Assembly: GCA_964479465.1 (NCBI GenBank)
Contig: CAYZMG010000036.1
Location: 1 to 41,443, forward strand
DNA: 41,443 nucleotides
DNA from: CADCTB01 sp964479465
Lineage (GTDB): Bacteria > Actinomycetota > Acidimicrobiia > Acidimicrobiales > AC-14
Direction of reading: 5' to 3'
Shown here: positions 32,160 to 39,962 of the stretch, piece after piece
Layout: each line of letters opens with the position of its first letter
How positions within the stretch are numbered: position 1 is the first letter of the stretch
Made by a program: the position numbers and the translations under genes
The notes under the pieces: generated by a model
Told to the model about the DNA's origin: nothing
The model's input: only the letters and a program-made list of their open reading frames with translations
Database searches by the model: none

Positions 32160-32892
32160 CTCCACCGACGAGGATCTCGGCCGGGCGGTCGGCGCTCTGG
32201 CCGGCGGCGACGCCGATGGCGGCAACCTGGCCCGGGCCGCCAAGCTGGCCGCCCGGTCCATGAAGGCGGCCGGCGCCAGGTCGGTGGCCACCGGAATGTG
32301 GTTGGCGGAGGCCGTCGTCGACGCCGTCCCTCATATTCCCGTGCGGGACGCGGCAACCCTCAGCGCCCAGCACGGCGGGCTCACAGGCGACCGGCTGGCC
32401 GGCGAAGTGGTCCGCGCCGCCAGCCACACGACCGCCGGCTTCGGAGCGGTCGCCGGCGCCCTGGCCGGCGCCCATCAGCTTGCTCCTCCCACATGGGCCG
32501 CCATCCCGGCCGAGCTGCTGGTGGAGACGCTGGCCGTGGTGGCCGTCGAGATGAAGCTGGTGGCCGAGCTCCAGGAGGTCTACGGGATGCCGGTGACCGG
32601 CACGCCCAACCAGCGCAGTGTGGCCATCATCCAGGCCTGGGCCGAGAGCCGCGGCATCACCCCGGCGTCGCTGCTGCGGCCCGGTGGCCTGGCCCAGGTC
32701 TTCGGTCGGGGCTCCCGCCGAGAGCTGGCTCGGATGCTCCAGCGCCGCCTGGCCCGGCGTGCGATCCGCAACATGTCGGCCCTGGCGCCCCTCATGGCCG
32801 GGGCGGTGGCCGGCGCCGAGCTGAACCGGCGGGCGACGCGGTCCCTGGGCGAGAAGGTCGCCCATGATCTGTCGAACCTCTCACTTCCCTAG
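32149..32892 (+). CDS. EcsC-like protein
   Basis: A 247-residue protein starting at GTG 32149 behind AGAGG. The middle (HTTAGFGAVAGALAGAHQLA then PAELLVETLAVVAVEMKLVA) resembles EcsC-family proteins, whose function is unsettled. It has amphipathic and weakly hydrophobic helices but no clear signal peptide. The first ATPase gene starts 11 nt after its stop, so it probably belongs to the ATPase operon. The family call is from memory of sequence character and is tentative. Confidence 0.55.
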   Translation: MTSTSTDEDLGRAVGALAGGDADGGNLARAAKLAARSMKAAGARSVATGMWLAEAVVDAVPHIPVRDAATLSAQHGGLTGDRLAGEVVRAASHTTAGFGAVAGALAGAHQLAPPTWAAIPAELLVETLAVVAVEMKLVAELQEVYGMPVTGTPNQRSVAIIQAWAESRGITPASLLRPGGLAQVFGRGSRRELARMLQRRLARRAIRNMSALAPLMAGAVAGAELNRRATRSLGEKVAHDLSNLSLP

Positions 32893-32902
32893 GCTCGTCT
32901 CG

Positions 32903-33829
32903 GTGGATGCCCGCACGTTCTGCAACCAGTCGCGCGTGGTCGTGGTGGCGGGCAAGGGCGGGGTGGGCAAGACGACCGTCACCGCGGCCATGGCCCGCAT
33001 GGCCGCCGGCCTGGGGCTCTCCGTGCTCATCGTCGAGGTCGAGGGCAAGACCGGCCTCGCCGCCGCCTTCGGCGCCGAGGACCTGGAGTACGACGAGCGG
33101 GAGCTGGCGCCCGGCGTCCGGGCCCGTGCCCTCACCCCCGACGTCGCCCTGGTCGAGTACCTGGAGGAGCACGGCCTGCGCCGGCTCTCCAAGCGCATGG
33201 TCAAGGGCGGCCTGGTGGAGGTGGTGTCGACCGCCGTCCCTGGCATCAAGGACATCCTGGTCCTGGGCAAGGTCAAGCAGCTGGAGCGGGCCGGCGTGGC
33301 CGACCTGATCCTGCTGGACGCACCCGCCGCCGGCCACGCCGTCTCATTCCTGATGTCGCCTCGTGGTCTGCGGGACATCGTGAGGGCCGGACCCCTCCAG
33401 AGCCAGTCCGACGACGTGCTGTCCATGCTGACGGACCCGTCCCGGTGCCGGGTGATGCTCGTCACCCTGGCGGAGGAGACGCCGGTGAACGAGGTGGTGG
33501 AGACGGCCTTCGCCCTCGAGGACAGGGTGGGCGTCGACCTCGCCCCTGTCGTCGTGAACGGCCTGTACCCGGTGCTGGACGGCCTCGACGCCGACCCGGC
33601 GCCGGCCGGCGCCGACGCCGCCGTGCTGGCCCAGGCGGCGGAGTTCCGCCGCCGGCGCCAGGAGCTCCAGCAGGCCCAGGTCGCCCGCCTGGCCGCCGAG
33701 CTTCCCCTTCCGCAGCTCCGGCTGCCCACGATGTTCAGCGTCGACCTCGGCCCGCCCGACATCGACCTCCTGGCCGCGGCGCTGGAGTCGGCCATCGAGG
33801 CGCTTCCCGCCCGGACCGAAGTCGCCTGA
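32903..33829 (+). CDS. Get3/ArsA-family ATPase, first of a pair
   Basis: A 308-residue P-loop ATPase read from GTG 32903. Deviant Walker A AGKGGVGKTTVTAAMARMA, switch I-like VEVEGKTGLAAAFG, and Walker B LILLDAPAAGHA. It lacks arsenite-binding cysteines in the ArsA arrangement. The paired genes resemble BagA/BagB of mycobacteria, anion-transporter/Get3-like ATPases. Its TGA overlaps the ATG of the second ATPase, so the two are coupled and likely form a heterodimer. Confidence 0.88.
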   Translation: MDARTFCNQSRVVVVAGKGGVGKTTVTAAMARMAAGLGLSVLIVEVEGKTGLAAAFGAEDLEYDERELAPGVRARALTPDVALVEYLEEHGLRRLSKRMVKGGLVEVVSTAVPGIKDILVLGKVKQLERAGVADLILLDAPAAGHAVSFLMSPRGLRDIVRAGPLQSQSDDVLSMLTDPSRCRVMLVTLAEETPVNEVVETAFALEDRVGVDLAPVVVNGLYPVLDGLDADPAPAGADAAVLAQAAEFRRRRQELQQAQVARLAAELPLPQLRLPTMFSVDLGPPDIDLLAAALESAIEALPARTEVA

Positions 33830-34866
33830 TGATGGACGACCTCGTCGCCGACCGGGAGATCGTCGTCTGCTGCGGCCCGGGCGGCGTCGGCAAGACGACG
33901 ATCGCCGCGGCGATGGCGGTGGAGGGCGCCCGCCGGGGCCGGCGCACGGTTGTCGTCACCATCGACCCGGCCAAGCGCCTGGCCGACGCCCTCGGCCTCG
34001 ACGACCTCACCGACACCGCCCGGCGGATCGAGGGGGACTGGCCGGGCGAGCTGTGGGCCCTCATGCTCGATCCGCGAAGTACCTTCGACGGCCTGGTGGT
34101 CAAGTACGCACCCGAGCCCGGCCAGGCCGAGACCATCCTGGCCAACCGCTTCTACCGCAACATCGCCGGGGCGCTGTCGGGCACCCAGGAGTACATGGCC
34201 ATGGAGAAGCTGTTCGAGCTCCACAGCGACGAGCGCTTCGACCTGGTGGTCGTCGACACCCCGCCCACCCGCAACGCCCTGGACTTCGTCGATGCCCCCC
34301 GCCGGCTCACCCGCCTGCTCGACAACCGTCTGTTCCGCCTGCTGATGATGCCGGCCCGCACCGGCATCCGGGCGGTGAACATCGCCACCCAGGCGTTCCT
34401 GCGCACGATCGGCAAATTGGTCGGCTCCGAGGTGGTGACCGACGCGGTCACGTTCTTCCAGGCTTTCGAGGGCATGGAGGACGGCTTCCGCCAGCGGGCC
34501 CAGCGAGTGCTGGAGCTGCTGGCCGATCCCTGTACGGCGTTCGTCCTGGTCACGTCGCCCCGGCGCGACGCGGCCCGGGAGGCCGAGTTCTTCGCCGAGA
34601 AGCTGACCGAGCACGGCATCGATGTCGACGCCCTCGTCGTCAACCGCATGCACCCGCGCTTCCCGGTGGTCTCGTCGGAGGTGCCGGCGCTGGCGTCGCT
34701 CTACCGCAACATGGCTGAGCTGCGCCGGCTGTCCGACGGCGAGGAGGCTCACGTGGTGGCCCTGGCCGAGCGGGTGGGCGCGCCGGCACTGCGGGTGCCG
34801 GAGCTCGAAACCGATGTGCACGACCTCCCGGGACTGGCCCGGGTGGCCGGCTATGTGTTCGCCTAG
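33829..34866 (+). CDS. Get3/ArsA-family ATPase, second of a pair
   Basis: A 345-residue ATPase. Walker A CGPGGVGKTTIAAAMA, VTIDPAKRLADALG (switch I), VVVDTPPTRNALDFVDAP (Walker B/switch II). The helical insert LLMMPARTGIRAVN is long. Proline in the deviant P-loop (GPGG instead of GKGG) removes the intermolecular lysine of the classic signature in this subunit, while the first subunit keeps it. Two adjacent ATGs (33829, 33832) are possible. The TAG stop is interlocked with that of the STAS gene. Confidence 0.88.
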   Translation: MMDDLVADREIVVCCGPGGVGKTTIAAAMAVEGARRGRRTVVVTIDPAKRLADALGLDDLTDTARRIEGDWPGELWALMLDPRSTFDGLVVKYAPEPGQAETILANRFYRNIAGALSGTQEYMAMEKLFELHSDERFDLVVVDTPPTRNALDFVDAPRRLTRLLDNRLFRLLMMPARTGIRAVNIATQAFLRTIGKLVGSEVVTDAVTFFQAFEGMEDGFRQRAQRVLELLADPCTAFVLVTSPRRDAAREAEFFAEKLTEHGIDVDALVVNRMHPRFPVVSSEVPALASLYRNMAELRRLSDGEEAHVVALAERVGAPALRVPELETDVHDLPGLARVAGYVFA

Positions 34867-35240
34867 CTGACCCGGCGGCCTTGGTCGGGGTCGCCGTCGC
34901 CGCTGGTCAGCGACTCGGCGGCCTCGGCCACGGTGTCGGTGACGGTGACGATCCGGTCGAAGCCGGTGGTGTGGAGGAGGCGGACGAGGGTGGGACGGTT
35001 GCAGCACACAGCCACGTCGCCCCCGGCCTCGCGGGCCCGGCGGATACCGCCGATGAGGGCGCCCAGGCCGGCCGAGTCCACGAACGGGACCTCCGACATG
35101 TCGATGAGGAGCTTGGGCTCAGACGCCAACTCGCCGAGGGATTCACGGAACTGGCCCACGGTGTAGGCGTCCAGCTCCCCGACAGGACGGCAGATGGTGT
35201 AGTCCTCACGCTTTTCAAGCTCGATGTGAAGCACGGGCAC
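34863..35240 (-). CDS. STAS-domain anti-sigma factor antagonist
   Basis: A 125-residue SpoIIAA/RsbV-type protein. ICRPVGELDAYTVGQFRESL opens the fold and LLIDMSEVPFVDSAGLGALI carries the phosphorylatable Ser of the DSAGLG loop. No anti-sigma kinase or sigma factor is adjacent. Start GTG 35240 gives MPVLHIELEKR; a GTG at 35252 is in frame. It is divergent from a stand-alone receiver, a combination often used in partner-switching control. Confidence 0.9.
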   Translation of the reverse strand: MPVLHIELEKREDYTICRPVGELDAYTVGQFRESLGELASEPKLLIDMSEVPFVDSAGLGALIGGIRRAREAGGDVAVCCNRPTLVRLLHTTGFDRIVTVTDTVAEAAESLTSGDGDPDQGRRVS

Positions 35241-35277
35241 GATGCTACCCACGGGTTGGGCGCACTACCCTCCGGAC

Positions 35278-35694
35278 ATGCCCGAGGTGCTCGTCGTCAG
35301 CGACTCGTCCCACGTCCGTGAAGAGGTCATTGCCTCGCTGCCCGACACCGGCATCACCGTCCGGCAGCTGAACCACGGCACAGACGTGCTGCCGGCGGTG
35401 CTCGAGAAGACGCCCGATCTGCTCGTGGTCGACTCCCAGATCGGCCGCATGGGCGGCATGGCCGTCGCCCTCGACCTCCACCTGGAGGAAGGCGCCGGTC
35501 GGGCGCCCCACGTCCCCATCCTCATGCTGCTGGACCGCCGGGCCGACGTGTTCCTCGCCAGGCGCGCCGACGCCGAAGGCTGGATCGTCAAGCCCATCGA
35601 CCCCATGCGGCTGGGCCGGGCCATCTCCGCGGTCATCGCCGGCGGCACCTACGAGGATGACGCCTACCTCCCGCCCACCGTCTCCCTGCACTGA
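35278..35694 (+). CDS. Stand-alone response regulator receiver domain
   Basis: A 138-residue CheY-like protein with no output domain. The acidic pocket is reduced: VLVVSDSSHVREE has one Asp. The phosphoacceptor Asp is in DLLVVDSQIGRMGG, and the switch Lys in GWIVKPIDP. No kinase is next to it; the hybrid kinase at 12844 is a possible but unproven partner. It lies 18 nt upstream of tRNA-Pro. Confidence 0.85.
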   Translation: MPEVLVVSDSSHVREEVIASLPDTGITVRQLNHGTDVLPAVLEKTPDLLVVDSQIGRMGGMAVALDLHLEEGAGRAPHVPILMLLDRRADVFLARRADAEGWIVKPIDPMRLGRAISAVIAGGTYEDDAYLPPTVSLH

Positions 35695-35711
35695 AGTAGG
35701 CTGGGGGTTTC

Positions 35712-35785
35712 CGGGAAGTGGCGCAGCTTGGTAGCGCGCAGCGTTCGGGACGCTGAGGCCGCGGGTTCAAGTCCCGCCTTCCCGA
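35712..35785 (+). tRNA. tRNA-Pro (anticodon CGG)
   Basis: A 74-nt cloverleaf: acceptor CGGGAAG pairs with CTTCCCG, D-stem GCGC/GCGC, anticodon stem CAGCG/CGCTG around TTCGGGA giving anticodon CGG, T-arm GCGGG TTCAAGT CCCGC, discriminator A. No CCA is encoded. The genes beyond it look accessory, which makes its 3' end a plausible integration site. Confidence 0.97.
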
Positions 35786-35829
35786 CAAGGAAAAGAGCAG
35801 GTCAGAAGGGGTGCGGCAGTTCCGACGAA

Positions 35830-35865
35830 GGTGGTCAGACCACCGACAGACCACAAAAAGACCAC
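35830..35865. repeat. Phased direct repeats and palindrome after the tRNA
   Basis: AGACCAC occurs at 35837, 35848 and 35859, exactly 11 bp apart, so all three face the same side of the helix. The first is fused to a perfect palindrome GGTGGTC-A-GACCACC (35830-35844). GGTGGTC returns near 35893. Spacing like this is seen in excisionase or arm-type integrase binding sites and in regulator operators; which applies is unknown. Confidence 0.6.
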
Positions 35866-35935
35866 ATTCGTCGCGTGGGTAGGCGCGGTCCATGGTGGTC
35901 ACCGATGGTGCTGGCGGGGGGCTGACGGGGTGCGG

Positions 35936-36637
35936 CTACGCGGCGAGGAGTGCCGCAAACGCGAGCGTCGGACTGCGGAGCGACCCACTTTCAAGCGCTT
36001 CGTCCAGGTAGAAGCGCAGTTCCTGGCGCGTCCTGGCCGTCAGCCGGTCACGGAGCTGCTGAAGCGCGTTTCGGATCACCGCTTCTACCTCTAGCGAGAC
36101 GCCTGGCCCGAGCACCACCGAGATCTCCTCATACGTCAGCCCCTCGAAGTAATAGAGCGCCAGGACTGTTTTCGAAATCTCGTCCAGCTGGAGAATGGCG
36201 CCGGCGAGGAGATTCCGAAGCTCTTGCTCCCCGCTTCTGAGTTCGATGGGGGCGGGGTTCCGGTGCATGGACCGCTCCAGCAAGGCGTCGACCTCCGCCG
36301 AGGCCGTCTCGTCGGGCTCCGGCCCGTCCGGCAGGTACCGGGGCACGACAACCTCTCGTCTTCCTTGCGGGTCGACGATCCAGCGGAAGTCCTCGCCGTG
36401 GTCTTCACCTTCGACTGCCACCCCAAGCGCTCGCAACAGCCCCATCGCCGCGTACTGCTGTGGCCACTCGTCCACGCGGAGCGTGTCGAGGGCTGCCTCC
36501 CGGATTCGTTCAAGGTCCCTGGTCCTCGCCCAGGCGACCAGCGCGGCGTGAGACGGGAAGCCCGGAACGGGGACGTCGAGAGGGTCGACGGGATGAAGGA
36601 GCTCGTACAGGTCGTCGCGTTCGCTGGCTGTCTTCAC
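35936..36637 (-). CDS. Sigma-70 region 4-like helix-turn-helix protein
   Basis: A 233-residue protein from GTG 36637, which overlaps the upstream stop by 4 nt. Residues about 150-215 match sigma-70 region 4: LRNLLAGAILQLDEISKTVL then LALYYFEGLTYEEISVVLG and a recognition helix VEAVIRNALQQLRDRL. No region 2 is seen, so it is not a complete sigma factor; the first 140 residues (YELLHPVDPLDVPVPGFPSH and a DETASAEVDALLERS stretch) are unfamiliar. It is coupled to the methyltransferase-like gene. Confidence 0.65.
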   Translation of the reverse strand: MKTASERDDLYELLHPVDPLDVPVPGFPSHAALVAWARTRDLERIREAALDTLRVDEWPQQYAAMGLLRALGVAVEGEDHGEDFRWIVDPQGRREVVVPRYLPDGPEPDETASAEVDALLERSMHRNPAPIELRSGEQELRNLLAGAILQLDEISKTVLALYYFEGLTYEEISVVLGPGVSLEVEAVIRNALQQLRDRLTARTRQELRFYLDEALESGSLRSPTLAFAALLAA

Positions 36638-37065
36638 GAGGCCTCGGCTTTCCTCAGTCGGAGAGGGTACCCAGGCCGGGCCGCCTCGACGAGAGCGAGG
36701 CCGGCGCTGGTGAACGCTGACGCGAGGTGGCGAACGTCGCAGGACGAGCACTGAAAGTCCGCGGTGCCGCCGTCACGGAGGATACGGGCGACCTCGGCCG
36801 CAAGTTCCCCAATCGTGGGGCCGTCGACGAGGCGGCCGAACTGGATAGGGAAATGATGGGCCACCACAGCATCGACGACTGAGTCGCGGACAGGGAGCAC
36901 TCCGGCGGATGCGGCCACGACCACCTGTCCGAACGCAAGTCTCGTCGGGAAACTCGGACGCATGAGAAGGGGCGGATACATGAGGTTGACGTTCACCACG
37001 AGATCGCCGTTGAGCGGCTCTCCCTCGCCGCCCAGATTGAGGACGACCGTACGCCGGAGAGGCAC
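36634..37065 (-). CDS. Small methyltransferase-like protein
   Basis: A 143-residue protein. It resembles a shortened class I SAM-dependent methyltransferase: VVLNLGGEGEPLNGDLVVNV matches the strand-1/motif-I to strand-2 stretch in which others read LNLGCG..., VRDSVVDAVVAHHFPIQFGR resembles the DSFDVVVAHHVLEH stretch, and ELAAEVARILRDGGTADF matches EVARVLRPGG. The core is compact, with the usual catalytic C terminus absent. Function unknown. It heads an operon with the sigma-region-4-like gene. Confidence 0.55.
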   Translation of the reverse strand: MPLRRTVVLNLGGEGEPLNGDLVVNVNLMYPPLLMRPSFPTRLAFGQVVVAASAGVLPVRDSVVDAVVAHHFPIQFGRLVDGPTIGELAAEVARILRDGGTADFQCSSCDVRHLASAFTSAGLALVEAARPGYPLRLRKAEAS

Positions 37066-37510
37066 GACGACACGCTACGGCGCGACGAGTCGCTCCCAGC
37101 CGGCCCAGAGCGCGGGGCGGCTCCGCCCGAGAGCGCTCGGTCGGCCTTCCACTGGGCCACGCTGCGATGAGCTTTCGTCAGCTCAGCGGGCTTGGCGCCC
37201 AGTGACTGTCAATGGCCAAGCTCCTCACTGCACTTGGTGGCCAGGGAGGCATCCGATCCGACCACTGCCGGATGAACTTGCCGCCCGTCGGACACCGCCC
37301 GTCCGATCTCCGGCGCTCCAGGCCGGCGCCGTCCCGAGACGAGACGGGACACCGGCGCTCGGGTATGGCTGAACCCTGTCGGTGCCGGCGTTATCCGGCG
37401 CGAGGTACGTGTTGTTCTCGGGCGCGGTGACCAGGCATGACCCGGACCTTCCGGGGGAGCTTCAGGACGCCACCGAGGCCAGATGCCGGGGGCGGCTCGG
37501 TGGGTATGCT
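37066..37510. other. Intergenic region without a convincing gene
   Basis: About 445 bp between the divergent methyltransferase-like gene and the promoter of the HTH gene. Codon-like periodicity is not evident to me in any frame. It holds one copy of a short repeat, CGTCAGCTCAGCGGGC (37176-37191), and one copy of a second repeat around GGCGCGAGGTACGTG (37384-37421). Confidence 0.5.
37384..37421. repeat. Short dispersed repeat B, copy 1
   Basis: About 38 nt around GCGTTATCCGGCGCGAGG then TACGTGTTGTTCTCG. It matches 39963-40000 at 30 of 38 positions in the same orientation; the core GGCGCGAGGTACGTG is identical. The two copies bracket the HTH and RAMA-CBS-HEPN genes. Confidence 0.55.
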
Positions 37511-37560
37511 TGTCAGGCACCCTTGACACAGCGTCTGCTTCCTGTAAAGTACGCCTGACA
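37511..37560 (+). promoter_or_regulatory. Promoter enclosed by an inverted repeat
   Basis: TGTCAGGC (37511-37518) and GCCTGACA (37553-37560) are perfect inverted copies, 42 bp centre to centre (four helical turns). Between them lie TTGACA (37523-37528) and TAAAGT (37545-37550) with a 16-bp spacer. The right arm abuts the ATG at 37560, so the transcript would be nearly leaderless. Autorepression by the HTH product is inferred. Confidence 0.65.
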
Positions 37561-38102
37561 TGAGCAGTGAAGACTCGGACGATTCGGAAGCCCACCTGTT
37601 CATCCCGGTGGCCCGAGAGACGGTTGACGTGATTGCTAGTGACCTCGATCCCTTGACCAAAGTCGAGAAGGTCGTGTGGATGAGGCAATGGGTTGACGAT
37701 GTGCTAGCAGAACTAGTGGAGGACGCCAGGCGCGCAGGGAACGGTTGGGAATCCATTGCGGCATCCCTGGGTGTTACAAGACAGGCGGCCTGGCAGCGCT
37801 ATCGGAAGGAGAGTGATTCAATGAGCCGCGGCTCACTGGTAACCTCGAACGATATTCTTCGCTCGGATGATATTTGGTCAATCCTGCTTCGGAACATGCA
37901 ATCTGAACAATGGTACGACCTCCAGCAGCTATATAGCATTGTGGCCAACTGCGCAGTGCTCAAGGATGCCGACCAAGAGCCGGATGCGCCGGGATCCGAA
38001 TCGCCGCGATGGCAGCGAAACATACGCAACGTCCTCCAAAGGCGGAAGTCCTCTGGAGCGATCGACTGGGACGGGCATGGACGGTACCGCTTGAAAGCAT
38101 AA
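37560..38102 (+). CDS. Two-HTH regulator, likely controller of the accessory cluster
   Basis: A 180-residue protein in DNA visibly richer in A+T than its surroundings. Residues 62-84 hold a helix-turn-helix (GWESIAASLGVTRQAAWQRY); residues about 108-180 look like a winged-helix ending RNVLQRRKSSGAIDWDGHGR, a pattern seen in Mrr-N-like and other restriction-associated wings. It has no enzyme motif. It is divergent from the methyltransferase-like pair and convergent with the RAMA-CBS-HEPN gene. It may sense and repress; the signal is unknown. Confidence 0.65.
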   Translation: MSSEDSDDSEAHLFIPVARETVDVIASDLDPLTKVEKVVWMRQWVDDVLAELVEDARRAGNGWESIAASLGVTRQAAWQRYRKESDSMSRGSLVTSNDILRSDDIWSILLRNMQSEQWYDLQQLYSIVANCAVLKDADQEPDAPGSESPRWQRNIRNVLQRRKSSGAIDWDGHGRYRLKA

Positions 38103-38427
38103 GTATACGATGACGCATCCCGACGTCCCTCTCCGGCACACCCCCACCCGCACCTTTGTGCTGCAGAGTGGTACTTCGCGCATGACTTGTGCCGTTCTCT
38201 GGCGGTCAGCTCAGCCAGGACCCAACGGGTGTTGCCGCTGCGGGCGGGAACACCGATCCGATCCCGGTTCGCTCGCTACCCCAGCGACCCGGCGTCAGCT
38301 CAGCGGGCACCGCCGCGGTGACGAATGGCTTGCTATTAGATTAGGAACGCTGCCGCGCTCGAGCCTCCGCTCCCCTGTCGAGCCGGGCACTCGGTCAGAG
38401 GCCGCCCCAGCCGATATCGCATTTCAG
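38103..38427. other. Intergenic region between convergent accessory genes
   Basis: About 325 bp with no convincing gene. It carries two copies of repeat A: GGTCAGCTCAGC (38204-38215) and CGTCAGCTCAGCGGGC (38293-38308). No strong terminator hairpin with a T-run was seen. Confidence 0.5.
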
Positions 38428-39831
38428 TCAACGAGTGTAGGTTCGGAGAAACTGCGCAAAGTGCCTTAACGTGGGCACGACGTTATCTGGTAGAGGGTCT
38501 GGATTGAAGTGCATAATATCATTACGAATCCGCCGGATTTCGTCCAGTCTGTGAATAAAGACGCGACGATCGATGGGCCACGCTAATCTCTCCCAGAGCG
38601 TCGGCCTCTCGAGCGTCACAATATAGTCGCCAACGGTCATCTCATTGAAGTCGCTAAGTCCGCGGCTGCCGTCAGAGTCACAAGCCGCTACGATGTCGTC
38701 CATAGAGAACGTGCGACGGATCAATCGCCGAAGAAGACTATCGATCTCCCCGACCAAGAAGAACGGCGTCGCCAGCGTCCCGTACGCCAATACCATGTCC
38801 GCGGCAGTGACGATTCCAGAGATTCGGCGCTGAGGACCCCTGACGAACACGAAGTCCTCCTCATAGAGCCGGTGTAGAATGTCAACCAGCTCGGTCTCAT
38901 AGGTGACCGGTTCAACGTGCACGATGGCCTGGACGATCGACGCATTCGAATTAGCGTGGCGAGCTTGGGCGATTGACTTCCAGCTAATTGCTCCACGGAG
39001 ATTCGTAGGACCGTTGAGAACGGCTAACTGTGAGTAGTCGTTTAGCAGCATGCGCGTAATCGCCTCCTCGAAGGAGGTTTGGGGTGTGATGGACTCGACC
39101 CCTTGAAGCGCTGACGGGAGATTGCCGACGGTCAGCCCGGTCTCCGGTCGGCCCTCGTCCTCATCGGTGGTAGCAGCGACGCTCGTTGTTTCTACATCCT
39201 CCGCCTGAGGAGTCGTGCGCACGACAACTGTCGTCTCCAAACCTACTTTTCGAAAGTCAGGATCCGTGGTGAGTCCGTGGTTAGCGAGATCCGCCTGCAC
39301 TGCTGAATCCACAGTTGGTGAGCGCCCGGTCGCGCCCCAATGCCCGATGAGATCTCGAACACGCATCTGCCGGGCAGAGCCCTCGGCGGCGTCAGTGCGC
39401 ACGCCTTTGAGGAAGGCATGAAGCGTCTGTGGGGCGTGACCGTCGTCGACGGGTCCTTGACCGTCCACGTCTGGGGGTCCGACAAGGGGCGCCTCGGTGC
39501 CCCGATCGTCCAGATACCGTTGGCGAAGCGAGTCGAGCGGCTCTCCGGAATCGGTAAGAGTCCAGGCAAACCATCCGTCGATGGCCGGCGATCCTGTTGC
39601 CGCCGTGGCGGCTGTGGACGGTGTCGTGAATTCCTCGCCATCGGCGAGACGGAGCCGGCCTTCATCCGTCACAAATGCCCGATGGGTGTCGCCGATACGT
39701 GGTCGACGGAAAACTAGCTCTGCGCCGGGCGCAAGGAGCCCAGCCTGGACCAGGTCGCGAACCCGGATCCTGCGGCCGCCGTGGAGATACATGTTGCGTA
39801 CGGCTGAACTGCCTTGATCGGCCATCGTCAT
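38428..39831 (-). CDS. RAMA-CBS-HEPN fusion, predicted defence effector
   Basis: A 467-residue protein. Residues 20-92 match the RAMA domain (RVRDLVQAGLLAPGAELVFR, then LADGEEFTTPSTAA and IDGWFAW), known from restriction-methylation proteins and thought to read DNA or modified bases. Residues 156-204 form another small folded piece (MRVRDLIGHWGATGRSPTVD). Two CBS repeats follow (about 232-350), usual sensors of adenosine nucleotides. The C terminus (360-465) resembles a Swt1-type HEPN domain with the RNase motif R436-N-D-I-M-H441. The order suggests DNA or nucleotide sensing coupled to RNA cleavage. No search was possible; domain calls rest on motifs. Confidence 0.72.
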   Translation of the reverse strand: MTMADQGSSAVRNMYLHGGRRIRVRDLVQAGLLAPGAELVFRRPRIGDTHRAFVTDEGRLRLADGEEFTTPSTAATAATGSPAIDGWFAWTLTDSGEPLDSLRQRYLDDRGTEAPLVGPPDVDGQGPVDDGHAPQTLHAFLKGVRTDAAEGSARQMRVRDLIGHWGATGRSPTVDSAVQADLANHGLTTDPDFRKVGLETTVVVRTTPQAEDVETTSVAATTDEDEGRPETGLTVGNLPSALQGVESITPQTSFEEAITRMLLNDYSQLAVLNGPTNLRGAISWKSIAQARHANSNASIVQAIVHVEPVTYETELVDILHRLYEEDFVFVRGPQRRISGIVTAADMVLAYGTLATPFFLVGEIDSLLRRLIRRTFSMDDIVAACDSDGSRGLSDFNEMTVGDYIVTLERPTLWERLAWPIDRRVFIHRLDEIRRIRNDIMHFNPDPLPDNVVPTLRHFAQFLRTYTR

Positions 39832-39962
39832 TCAAGTCCCTGTGAGGAGTTCCGTTCCCTCGGACCAGAGTGTACGGCCGCTCGCCGCAGGCTCGCGAGC
39901 CGCTGCGCATCCGCGGTCCGTGAGCCGCCGTCCTGCCCGGCACTGCTTTGCTCGACTCCGAT

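Noticed and set aside
35830..35865. CRISPR-like array
   Set aside because: Units are only 11 bp with no spacers of CRISPR length and no cas genes in the window.
35633..35902. Reverse-strand reading frame over tRNA-Pro (peptide with GRRDLNPRPQRPERCALP)
   Set aside because: It is the well-known spurious translation of a tRNA gene, not a protein.
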